Part shown: piece by piece, positions 50,461-58,298 of the stretch
How the letters are laid out: each line of letters opens with the position of its first letter
How positions within the stretch are numbered: the first letter of the stretch is position 1
Assembly (NCBI RefSeq): GCF_900095745.1
Contig: NZ_FMIR01000015.1
Location: 186,001-250,000, forward strand
Length of the DNA stretch: 64,000 nt
Direction of reading: 5' to 3'
From: Microbacterium oxydans
Lineage (GTDB): Bacteria > Actinomycetota > Actinomycetes > Actinomycetales > Microbacteriaceae
The notes under the pieces: generated by a model
The model's input: the letters and a program-made list of their open reading frames with translations, nothing else
Told to the model about the DNA's origin: nothing
Database searches by the model: none
Program-made: the position numbers and the translations under genes

Positions 50461-51538
50461 GCGCCGCGGGATGAGCGCCCGCCTCAAACTCACGCTGAGC
50501 TACGCGGTGATCGTGGTGGTGTCGGGAGGTCTGCTCCTCGCCGCGGTCGGGCTGTTCCTGCTGCGCTACGTGCCGGACACCGTCGACTTCTTCCCCAACC
50601 GCGGCGACCTCAGTCGGGCGTTCGTGCCGGTGGCCTCGATGGTCATGCTGGTGCTGCTCGCGTTCGGTCTCGGCGCCGGGTGGCTGCTGGCCGGACGGAT
50701 GCTCGCGCCGCTCGACCGCATCGGCGACGCCGCCCGGCTCGCCGCGCAGGGGTCGCTGTCGCACCGTGTGGCGCTCGCCGGCCCCCGTGACGAGTTCCGC
50801 GATCTGGCCGATGTCTTCGACTCGATGCTCGAGCAGCTCGAGGCGCACGTCGCCGAGCAGCAGCGGTTCGCCGCGAACGCCTCACACGAGCTGCGCACCC
50901 CGCTCGCGATCTCGCAGACCCTGCTCGAGGTCGCCGAGGCCGACCCCGACCGCGATGTCGACGCCCTGATCGCGCGACTGCGTGAGGTGAACACCCGGGC
51001 GATCGAGCTCACCGAGGCCCTGTTGCTCCTGAGCCGCGCCGACCGCAGGACGTTCCCGCGCGAGATCGTCGACCTCTCCCTGCTCGCCGAGGGGGCGGTG
51101 GAGGCGCTGCTGCCGCTCGCCGACCGTCGCGGTGTGACCGTCGAAGTGGGCGGTGCGCCCGCGTCGGTGCTCGGTTCGTCAGCGCTGCTGCCGCAGCTGG
51201 TCACCAACCTCGTGCTGAATGCGATCGTGCACAATCTGTCGTCCGGAGGGGCCGTGGCCGTGCGCACGCACTCGACGCCGCAGGCGGTCGCGCTGGTGGT
51301 CGAGAACACCGGCGAGGTGCTGCCGGCGCATCTGGTGGCGACCCTTGTCGAGCCGTTTCAGCGGGGCGCCGAGCGCACCCGCGACGACGACCATGCCGGT
51401 GCGGGACTCGGCCTCGCGATCGTCGACCGCATCACCCAGGCGCACGGCGGCACCCTGGTGCTCACCCCGCGCGCGGACGGCGGTCTGATCGTGACGGTGT
51501 GGCTGCCGCATCCGTACCCGGCGGCCGCGCCCGCCTGA
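50453..51538 (+). CDS. HAMP sensor histidine kinase, partner of the OmpR-like regulator
   Basis: 361 residues. Two helices (about 13-38 and 58-81) enclose only about 20 extracytoplasmic residues, so a periplasmic ligand pocket is unlikely and the signal is probably sensed at the membrane. HAMP linker about 80-130, phosphoacceptor SHELRTPLA (His145), N box LVLNAIVHN, and G boxes VVENTGEVL and GAGLGLAIVDR. The short sensor loop resembles VanS-type or BceS-like kinases. Terminates 22 bp before a large palindromic element. Confidence 0.9.
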   Translation: MPRRRGMSARLKLTLSYAVIVVVSGGLLLAAVGLFLLRYVPDTVDFFPNRGDLSRAFVPVASMVMLVLLAFGLGAGWLLAGRMLAPLDRIGDAARLAAQGSLSHRVALAGPRDEFRDLADVFDSMLEQLEAHVAEQQRFAANASHELRTPLAISQTLLEVAEADPDRDVDALIARLREVNTRAIELTEALLLLSRADRRTFPREIVDLSLLAEGAVEALLPLADRRGVTVEVGGAPASVLGSSALLPQLVTNLVLNAIVHNLSSGGAVAVRTHSTPQAVALVVENTGEVLPAHLVATLVEPFQRGAERTRDDDHAGAGLGLAIVDRITQAHGGTLVLTPRADGGLIVTVWLPHPYPAAAPA

Positions 51539-51560
51539 CGCCCCATCCCTACCGGGAGGG

Positions 51561-51640
51561 TCGAACCACCCCTTTCGGATCGAACCGGCCCCCTACGTGC
51601 GCACGTAGGGGGCCGGTTCGATCACAAGGGGGCGGCTCGG
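51561..51640. repeat. Intergenic palindromic element G with a perfect 46-bp core palindrome
   Basis: TCGAACC at 51561-51567 and 51580-51586 (19 bp apart). The inverted GGTTCGA is at 51615-51621 and a degraded inverted copy (GGCTCGG) at 51634-51640 (again 19 bp), all centred between 51600 and 51601. Bases 51578-51623 form a perfect uninterrupted palindrome. It lies between the convergent kinase and azoreductase genes and probably serves both as a 3'-end structure. Confidence 0.65.
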
Positions 51641-51650
51641 CTCCGGAACC

Positions 51651-52307
51651 TCAGGCCACGCGGGGGTCGCGCGTCGCGGCGAGCTCGCGGCCGAAGGTGC
51701 GGGCGTCGGCCTCGGCGTTCTCCTTGAGCTCGCGCGCCGTGTCGGTGAACGCGTCGAGCGCCGGGTTCACGCCGACGAGGGTGAACGGACGCTGCACGAC
51801 GCGCAGGTCGAGGCCCCAGACGTCTTCGAGCACGCGGCGCAGCCAGCCGGTCGAGTGGTCCCAGCCCTCCTTGGGCGAGCCCTCTGCGTAGTTGCCGCCG
51901 AGCACGGTGACGAGCGTCGCGGGCTTGCCGTTCAGCGCGGTGCCCGTCGGGTCGATGCGCGGGTCGGTGTAGGCCAGGTCGAACCAGGTCTTGAAGTGCT
52001 GCGAGACGCCGTAGTTGTACAGCGGCACGGCGAACAGCAGGGCGTCGGCACCGATCAGCTCGTCGGCGAACGAGGTCGCGAGCGCACGGGCATCGTTCTG
52101 CGCGGAGGTGCGCTGGGCCTCGTCGACGAAGCCGCCGGTGACGGCATCCGCCCAGGCGGTCGCGGGCACCGGGTCGCTCGCCAGGTCACGGCGGGTGACG
52201 GTCGAGTCGGGGTGGGACGCGGTCCACTCGGCCTCGACGAGGTCGGCGAGCGCGCGGCTGGCGGACGACGCGGGAAGGATGCTGGCATCCAGGCGGAACA
52301 GGGACAT
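51651..52307 (-). CDS. FMN-dependent NADH:quinone oxidoreductase / azoreductase
   Basis: 218 residues, flavodoxin-like fold. The N-terminal phosphate-binding region is MSLFRLDASILPASSASRAL. AzoR landmarks are ADALLFAVPLYNYGVSQHFKTWFD, GTALNGKPATLVTVLGGNYAEGS and the C-terminal AFTDTARELKENAEADARTF. It reduces quinones or azo compounds with NADH and is typically induced by electrophiles. It is divergent from an HxlR regulator with an operator between them. Confidence 0.9.
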   Translation of the reverse strand: MSLFRLDASILPASSASRALADLVEAEWTASHPDSTVTRRDLASDPVPATAWADAVTGGFVDEAQRTSAQNDARALATSFADELIGADALLFAVPLYNYGVSQHFKTWFDLAYTDPRIDPTGTALNGKPATLVTVLGGNYAEGSPKEGWDHSTGWLRRVLEDVWGLDLRVVQRPFTLVGVNPALDAFTDTARELKENAEADARTFGRELAATRDPRVA

Positions 52308-52329
52308 GGGCCTACCTCTCGTTTTCGTA

Positions 52330-52352
52330 GTCGCTAGGTTTTTATTAGCGAC
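52330..52352. promoter_or_regulatory. Inverted-repeat operator between azoreductase and HxlR genes
   Basis: GTCGCTA (52330-52336), nine bases, TAGCGAC (52346-52352): perfect 7-bp arms with an A/T-rich centre, 22 bp from the azoreductase start and 32 bp from the regulator start. HxlR-family dimers bind such sites. Expected to control both genes. Confidence 0.7.
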
Positions 52353-52384
52353 ACTGGTTAACGTAGCACGGGTAGGATGGGCGC

Positions 52385-52723
52385 ATGGCCGAGGTCGAAG
52401 AAGAACGTCAGGTGTGCGACGCCGCCGTCACACTGGCCTTCAGCGTGCTCGGCAAACGGTGGAACGGCATGATCGTGTCCTCGCTCGGAGGCGGCCCTTC
52501 GACCTTCGTCGCGCTGCGGCGCGCGGTCGCCGGCATCAGCGACACCGTGCTCTCCGACCGCCTGGCAGAGCTCTCCGATGCCGGTCTCGTCGCGCGCACG
52601 GTCGATGCCGGCCCGCCGATCACCGTGTCATACGCACTCACCTCCAGCGGCGAGGGGCTGCTGCCCATCCTCGATCAGCTCGGCCGCTGGGCATCCGCCA
52701 ACCTCGCCGAGCGCGCGCACTGA
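52385..52723 (+). CDS. HxlR-family winged-helix regulator
   Basis: 112 residues. The family pattern is present: Cys13 in VCDAAVTLAFSVLGKRWN, then FVALRRAVAGISDTVLSDRLAEL, SDAGLVAR and YALTSSGEGLLPILDQLGRW. The N-terminal Cys can act as redox or electrophile sensor in HypR/YodB-type relatives that control azoreductases and quinone reductases, which fits its divergent neighbour. ATG 52385. Confidence 0.9.
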   Translation: MAEVEEERQVCDAAVTLAFSVLGKRWNGMIVSSLGGGPSTFVALRRAVAGISDTVLSDRLAELSDAGLVARTVDAGPPITVSYALTSSGEGLLPILDQLGRWASANLAERAH

Positions 52724-52738
52724 CGCGGACGTCGCCGC

Positions 52739-55597
52739 TCAGCGGATCTGCTGCGCCACTCGCAGGACGATCTCGCGGGCCATCGTCCGATGATCGTCGC
52801 TGACACTTGGCACGCGCAGCAGCACCTGGATTCGCGAGACCACGGTGGCCAACTCCGCCTTCTGCAGCACTCGCTGAGGCGGCAGTGCCAACAGCGCTCC
52901 CGCCTGCATGCAGAGCAGGCGGACCGCGAGGTTCGGATCGACGCGCTCCCACTCCGGCACCTGGGTCTTCACGGTCCCGAAGGAGCTCAGCGCCCCGTCG
53001 GCGTCACCCAGCTGCAGTTGGGCCTGCATCATCCGCGCGACATCGAAACCGACTTCACGATGCGCTTCGCCGTGCACCGCTCGATCGATCCGCGCCGACT
53101 CACGGTACGAATCCAGCGCACCACTGGCGTCGCCGGAGAGCAGCATGACATCGCCGAGCGCATAGAGCATGCTGGCGTGGTCGTCGCTGTCGGGCGCCGC
53201 CCGCCGCTGCAGATCGATCGCCTCACTCAAGGTGCGGCGGGCCTGCGTGAGCAGCCCGGCATCCGGCGGCTGCGCATCCTGCGCGCGCAGGGTGAGCAGC
53301 CGACCGAGATGCAGAAGGGGAAGCGCAGTGTGGCTGTGCGACTCGTGGTCCTCCCGGTAGATCCCGATCGATTCCTCCAGGGCCGTCGAGGCCTGCTCCA
53401 GCTGGCCGGTGGCGATCAGCGCCATGCCCAGATCGTTGAGGTCTCGTGCCACATGCAGGCTGCGCTCGCCTCCGACTCCCCGATCCAGCTTCACGGCACG
53501 TTGCGCGTATTCCACTGCCTCCCGGGGATGACCGGCCTCGATGCTGCTGCGCGACGCCATCGTCAGGAAGTTGCCACGCAGCTCCTCATCCGCCCGCTCG
53601 GCGAGCTCCAGATACCCTGCCACGCGCTCCGCGGCCGGCACATCCGTGAGGAAGAACTGATCATGGAGTGACTGCACGCCTACATCGTCCGGCATCAAGC
53701 GCAGCGTCTCCGCGATGCTGCGCCGCGCAGCTGCCGGATCCCCCAGCGCCTCCTCCGCCCAGGCGATGGTCACATGCGCGGCTGCCCGCAGGTCGTCCGG
53801 TGCCGCCGCATCGGCCACCACCCGCTCCGCCGCCTGCTTCGCCTGACCGGATTCCCCCGCCAACAGGTGCACGCGGGCCTCGGATTGCAGGATGACCACC
53901 TGCGCGTCGGGACTCTCGTGCACGAAGGGAACCGCACGCGCCGCCTGTATCTGCCGGTAGGCGCCGCTGACCGAGCCCTGCTCCGCCAGCCGCTCCGCGA
54001 GCAGGATCCGGGCGACGACGCGTGACGCCCTCTGCGTTTCCAGCAAGGGGTCCACGGCATCGATCACCGCTGCCAGGCCCGGGAGCAGACGACGCCCGGG
54101 CACATCGATGAGACGCAGCACCGCTTCGATGAGCAGGACGGCGGATCCCGCGCGCAACGGCTGCTCCGCGAGGTCGAGAACGACGGATGCAGTGAGGGCA
54201 TGGCTCTGGACGAGTGCCCCGCGGATACTCACGACGCCGATGCCGATCAGCTCGCGGAACGCCTCGTCGATGCGGAGCTGCGCGTCTGTCTCTTCCGCGA
54301 AGGCCGTCTCGAACAGGCGCCGGGGTACGCCGCTGCCTCCGCTGACGGCCACCGCGACGAGCAGTTGCCACGCGAGTCCTCCGCGAGCGTCGTCGCGCAC
54401 GGCGGCCAGGACGCCGACGAATCCGGCGGACTCCGGACGTCCGGCGAGGACGCGACTGGGGCTCGAGCGCATCAGGGCGACCAGGGATGCGACCGAGGTG
54501 CCGGTCTCTGCCACATATCCGCACGCCGTGGACACGATCAGGGGATTGCCCGCGCAGGCGCCGAGCACCTCGTCGACCTCGCCTTCCGAGACGTCGTCCG
54601 GAAGGCGGCGACGAGCGATTCCACGCAGGGTGGCGTCGTTCGCGCCATCGACCTGCACGACGGCATGCTTCGGGAAGGATGCGGCCGAGCGCGTCGTCAC
54701 CAGAACCGTTCCGCTCTCGTGTTCGGCGGGAAGCAGCTCGCGGACGGTGTCGAACCCCGGAGCATCGTCCACGACGACGAGCCACCCGTCGCGACGGGCG
54801 AGGAGAGACCGGACCTGCGCCGGCAGGTCGCCCATTGGCTGCTCGCCGAACTCCTGCAGCAGCGACTCGCAGGCATCCAGAAGCAGCTGCGGCGTCTTGG
54901 CCGACACCCACCACACGAGTTCGAGGTCTTCGTGCGCACTCCACGAACGTGCCGTCATCTCCGCGAGGACGCTCTTGCCGGCTCCCTGCCCGCCCGCGAT
55001 GACGGCGAGGCGATGCGCCGAGAGGGTCTCCTCCACGACATCCTGCTCGGGGCGCGCCACGGGCTGCTCGCTCAGGGGCAGGGTCGCGATGTTGGAGACG
55101 GCGCCCGAGGGGCTACGGGCGAACGTCGATGCGTTCTCCTCTCGCGCACCAGAGACCGTGTCGGCCGGCGCCGACCGAGCGAGCAGGAGCGGCAGGGCGA
55201 GCGCGCTGTCCGGCTGCCGTGCGGCTCTGTCGATCTCCTGCGCGAGCAGTCGGGCGGTCTCCTGCGCGAGTCGCGGGATGTCGACGGTCCGTTCGTCGAT
55301 CACGTCGAGCGCGGGAAGCTCCTGACGGAATGTCAGAGACCAGCGATCGACACGGTCGGGCGCCGCCAACTGCGGGTCGTGCTGCGCGAGCAGCCGGTAC
55401 GCCTGCTTCGGCCTCAGCGCGTCGGCGAGCATCGACGCGGTCACGCCTCTGTCGTCGCGGTCCTGCTCGACGAAGGCCTGCCTCAGTGCCCGCGCGAAGC
55501 ACGCGTGGAACTCGCGCTCCAGGGCGCCCCGACGCACCAGGGGCGCCGCGGCGCCGGCGATGCCCGCGACATTGGCAGCACCCGAGATCAGATCCAC
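52739..55597 (-). CDS. STAND NTPase with NB-ARC-like core and TPR C-terminus
   Basis: 952 residues. Residues 1-140 form a helical domain that I cannot name. The NB-ARC-like NTPase follows: Walker A GGQGAGKSV (about 202-210), WWVSAKTP (about 229-236), Walker B GWLVVVDDAP (about 271-280), VLVTTRS (about 298-304) and a GxP-like CAGNPLIV (about 348-355). About 580-950 are repeated TPR units (for example HVARDLNDLGMALIATGQLEQA and LYALGDVMLLSGDASGALDSYR). Start is GTG 55597, as the frame is closed by TAG 9 nt upstream. Such proteins are signalling switches; some bacterial ones are anti-phage sensors, others regulators. Function here is unknown. Confidence 0.82.
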   Translation of the reverse strand: MDLISGAANVAGIAGAAAPLVRRGALEREFHACFARALRQAFVEQDRDDRGVTASMLADALRPKQAYRLLAQHDPQLAAPDRVDRWSLTFRQELPALDVIDERTVDIPRLAQETARLLAQEIDRAARQPDSALALPLLLARSAPADTVSGAREENASTFARSPSGAVSNIATLPLSEQPVARPEQDVVEETLSAHRLAVIAGGQGAGKSVLAEMTARSWSAHEDLELVWWVSAKTPQLLLDACESLLQEFGEQPMGDLPAQVRSLLARRDGWLVVVDDAPGFDTVRELLPAEHESGTVLVTTRSAASFPKHAVVQVDGANDATLRGIARRRLPDDVSEGEVDEVLGACAGNPLIVSTACGYVAETGTSVASLVALMRSSPSRVLAGRPESAGFVGVLAAVRDDARGGLAWQLLVAVAVSGGSGVPRRLFETAFAEETDAQLRIDEAFRELIGIGVVSIRGALVQSHALTASVVLDLAEQPLRAGSAVLLIEAVLRLIDVPGRRLLPGLAAVIDAVDPLLETQRASRVVARILLAERLAEQGSVSGAYRQIQAARAVPFVHESPDAQVVILQSEARVHLLAGESGQAKQAAERVVADAAAPDDLRAAAHVTIAWAEEALGDPAAARRSIAETLRLMPDDVGVQSLHDQFFLTDVPAAERVAGYLELAERADEELRGNFLTMASRSSIEAGHPREAVEYAQRAVKLDRGVGGERSLHVARDLNDLGMALIATGQLEQASTALEESIGIYREDHESHSHTALPLLHLGRLLTLRAQDAQPPDAGLLTQARRTLSEAIDLQRRAAPDSDDHASMLYALGDVMLLSGDASGALDSYRESARIDRAVHGEAHREVGFDVARMMQAQLQLGDADGALSSFGTVKTQVPEWERVDPNLAVRLLCMQAGALLALPPQRVLQKAELATVVSRIQVLLRVPSVSDDHRTMAREIVLRVAQQIR

Positions 55598-55623
55598 CCG
55601 TCGATGCTATCGACTGCGGGGGT

Positions 55624-57144
55624 TCACCAGGGGCTGGGCTCGTAGTCCTTCAGGAACACCCCGTGCACGTCTTCGCCGGCCTCGCCACGCACGATCGGGT
55701 CGTACACGCGGGCGGCGCCGTCGACGAGGTCGAGCGGAGCATGGAAACCCTCTTCGGCCAGACGCACCTTCGTGTAGTGCGGGCGCTCGTCGGTGATCCA
55801 TCCGGTGTCGACCGCGGTCATGAGGATGCCGTCCTTCTCGAGCATCTCGCCGGCGCTGGTGCGGGTGAGCATGTTGAGCGCGGCCTTGGCCATGTTCGTG
55901 TGCGGGTGCCCCGGGCCCTTGTACCGGCGGGAGAACTGCCCCTCCATGGCCGACACGTTCACCACGTACTTGCGGTGCGAATCGGATGCCGCCATCGACG
56001 CGCGCAGCCGGCTGATCAGCAGGAACGGCGCGGTCGTGTTGGCGAGCTGCACCTCGAGCATCTCGAGCGGGTCGACCTGGTCGATCGACTGCACCCAGCT
56101 GTTGGTGCGGTTCACATCCGGCACGAGACCACCCGCGTCGATCGCGGTGCCGTCGGCGTGCTTCTCGAGCGACGACGAGCCGGGCGCCATCGCGAGCCGG
56201 GCGAGGTCTTCTGCCGTGAGCGCCTGTCCGCCCTGCTCGGCGACCGTGCCGCCGAGGGCGGCGACCGAGAGCAGCGGATGCGCGTCGACCGATGCCTGCA
56301 GCGCCTGCGGGTGCGGATCGGCAGTGTGCCCGAAGGTCTCCATCTCGGGGAGCGGTCCGTCGGGAAGTGGCTGCAGTTCGGCATCCGCCAGCAGCGAGTA
56401 CGAACCGGGCGAGCGGCGCACGGTCTGCGCGGCGTTGTTGATGAGGATGTCGAGCGGGCCCTGAGCCGCGACCGAGTCGGCGAGGCCGATCACCTGGGCG
56501 GGGTCGCGCAGGTCGATGCCGACGACGCGCAGGCGGTGCAGCCAGTCCCCCGAGTCGGGAAGGGCCGAGAAGCGACGCACGGCGTCGCGCGGGAACCGGG
56601 TCGTGATGGTCGTGTGCGCACCGTCGCGGAGCAGCCGCAGCGCGATGTGCATGCCGATCTTGGCGCGGCCACCCGTGAGCAGGGCGCGCTTGCCCGTGAG
56701 GTCGGTGCGGGCGTTGCGCTTGCCGTGGCTGAAGCGGGCGCAGTCCGGGCAGAGCTGGTGGTAGAACGCGTCGACCTGCGTGTACGGCTGCTTGCAGATG
56801 TAGCAGTTGCGGGGCTTGAGCAGCTCGCCCGCGATGGGCGCGTCCTGCACGCTGGTGGCGAGGTCGTTGCCGCGGGTCTCGTCGTCGATGCGGTCGGGCG
56901 CCCCGGTGGCGGTGCGGGCGACGACGGCCTTGTCGGCCTCGGCGATCGCGTCGCGGATCTCCTTGCGGCGCACGCGCTTGACCGCCTTGAACATCGCCGC
57001 GGTCGCGTGGCGCACGGCGACGAAGTCCGGGTGCTCGTTGTCGATCTGGTGCAGCTCGGCCAGTACGCGAAGGGTCGTGGCGAGATCGTCGGGGTCGACG
57101 CCCGGTCCGAGGTCGGGTGCAGCGTCGGAGGGGGCGTCGGTCAT
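55624..57144 (-). CDS. SDR-family oxidoreductase with internal zinc ribbon and atypical catalytic site
   Basis: 506 residues. Residues 1-110 are helical and charged. A four-cysteine ribbon lies at 114-135 (CYIC and CPDC). A Rossmann domain begins with KRALLTGGRAKIG (about 152-164), then INNAAQ (235-240), Ser398 in VNVSAMEG and Lys420 in NMAKAAL. The classical YxxxK Tyr is replaced by Thr416. The cofactor site looks intact, so it binds NAD(P)(H), but normal SDR chemistry is doubtful or uses another residue. ATG 57144 is the first plausible start. Confidence 0.82.
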   Translation of the reverse strand: MTDAPSDAAPDLGPGVDPDDLATTLRVLAELHQIDNEHPDFVAVRHATAAMFKAVKRVRRKEIRDAIAEADKAVVARTATGAPDRIDDETRGNDLATSVQDAPIAGELLKPRNCYICKQPYTQVDAFYHQLCPDCARFSHGKRNARTDLTGKRALLTGGRAKIGMHIALRLLRDGAHTTITTRFPRDAVRRFSALPDSGDWLHRLRVVGIDLRDPAQVIGLADSVAAQGPLDILINNAAQTVRRSPGSYSLLADAELQPLPDGPLPEMETFGHTADPHPQALQASVDAHPLLSVAALGGTVAEQGGQALTAEDLARLAMAPGSSSLEKHADGTAIDAGGLVPDVNRTNSWVQSIDQVDPLEMLEVQLANTTAPFLLISRLRASMAASDSHRKYVVNVSAMEGQFSRRYKGPGHPHTNMAKAALNMLTRTSAGEMLEKDGILMTAVDTGWITDERPHYTKVRLAEEGFHAPLDLVDGAARVYDPIVRGEAGEDVHGVFLKDYEPSPW

Positions 57145-57207
57145 TGTGCTGATTTTACGCGAGTGTCCTGGGCATCCGCCCCGCCGACATCCGCCCGCCC
57201 CCGTTGT

Positions 57208-57286
57208 CGAGTGCACGGCTTGTCGCCGAGTGCACGGGCTGTCGACGCGGGCAAGTCGTGCACTCGGCAAGAACCCGTGCACTCGG
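57208..57286. repeat. Intergenic palindromic element C (19-bp phased, four copies)
   Basis: CGAGTGCACGG at 57208-57218 and 57227-57237 (19 bp apart). The inverted CGTGCACTCG is at 57257-57266 and 57276-57285 (19 bp apart), all symmetric about base 57247. The flanking bases CTTGTCG and CAAG also pair. Located between the SDR start and the ROK stop. The other bases of this 200-bp gap show nothing else recognisable apart from room for the SDR promoter. Confidence 0.65.
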
Positions 57287-57344
57287 CGGGATGCGACGCG
57301 CACGGAGACGCGACGCGACATGATGCGGCGACGCGTGCGGCGCG

Positions 57345-58298
57345 TCAGACGAGGGCGCGCTGGCGGCGGAGCGCGGTCAGCACGGCACCGTTCGCCCCGG
57401 CCCACTCGCCGAGCGTGGCCGGCACGATGGGCGGAACCCGATGGAACGAGGCCCGTTCGCCGACATAGCGTGCCGCGAGCGTCACGAGCTGATGCGGCGC
57501 CTGAGCGAGCCCGCCGCCGATCACGATGCAACCGGGATCGACGAGGGCACACAGGGTGAGGATCGCCTCCGCGAGCGCCGACGACGCCCGCTCCACGATC
57601 GCGGTGGCCACCGCATCCCCCTCGCTGCTCGCCGCCAGCAGCCCTTCCGGACCGCCTGCACCGCCGACCGCGGCCCACGCCCGCCGCAGGGCGGGTGCGC
57701 CGATGATGGTCTCCAGGCATCCGCGGCGTCCGCACGAGCAGATGCTGCCGTCGGGCTCGATCGTGATGTGTCCGAGTTCGCCGGCCGAGCCGTGCGCCCC
57801 GGGGACGACCTGTCCGTGCGCCACGTGTGCGCCCGCGATCCCGGTGCCCAGCGCGAGCACGAAGACGTCGTCGACACCGGCGCCCGCGCCCCACGAGGCC
57901 TCGGCGACCGCGGCGGCGTGACCGTCGTTGATGACGTCGACCGGGATGCCGAGTTCGGCGCTGAGCTGCGCGCCGAGCGGGCGGCCGTCGAGCGCCGGGA
58001 TGTTGGTCGAGCGCACGACCACGCCCGCCGCCTCGTCGACGAGTCCGGGGATCGACAGCACCACGCGTTCGAGCTCGGCATCACCGCGGAGCGATGCGGC
58101 GATGGCGGCGAGCCCGTCGACAGGTGAATCCTTGGGCGTCGCGTGGCGGCCGCGCGCGAGGGGCGTGGGCGGCGCATCCAGCGAGATGCGCGCCGGCGCG
58201 AGCAGGTGCTTGACGCTCGATCCGCCGACGTCGAGCCCGAGCACGACAGGGCCCGCGCCGTGCACAAGGGTCGATCGGGTCGGCTCTCCCCCGGTCAC
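57345..58298 (-). CDS. ROK-family sugar kinase
   Basis: 317 residues. Phosphate-binding VVLGLDVGGSSVKH at the N-terminus, catalytic Asp in VDVINDGHAAAVAE, adenosine-side LALGTGIAGAHV, ROK signature GELGHITIEPDG and the zinc site CSCGRRGCLE. No N-terminal helix-turn-helix, so it is a kinase rather than a ROK repressor. Typical substrates are glucose or amino sugars. GTG 58298 overlaps the stop of the transporter ATPase (GTGA), so it is the last gene of the ABC operon and suggests the imported ligand contains a sugar. Confidence 0.9.
   Translation of the reverse strand: MTGGEPTRSTLVHGAGPVVLGLDVGGSSVKHLLAPARISLDAPPTPLARGRHATPKDSPVDGLAAIAASLRGDAELERVVLSIPGLVDEAAGVVVRSTNIPALDGRPLGAQLSAELGIPVDVINDGHAAAVAEASWGAGAGVDDVFVLALGTGIAGAHVAHGQVVPGAHGSAGELGHITIEPDGSICSCGRRGCLETIIGAPALRRAWAAVGGAGGPEGLLAASSEGDAVATAIVERASSALAEAILTLCALVDPGCIVIGGGLAQAPHQLVTLAARYVGERASFHRVPPIVPATLGEWAGANGAVLTALRRQRALV

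Noticed and set aside
57208..57286. CRISPR-like array (four short repeats)
   Set aside because: The copies are two direct and two inverted with a 19-bp period, no constant-length repeat-spacer units and no cas genes. It is a palindromic element.
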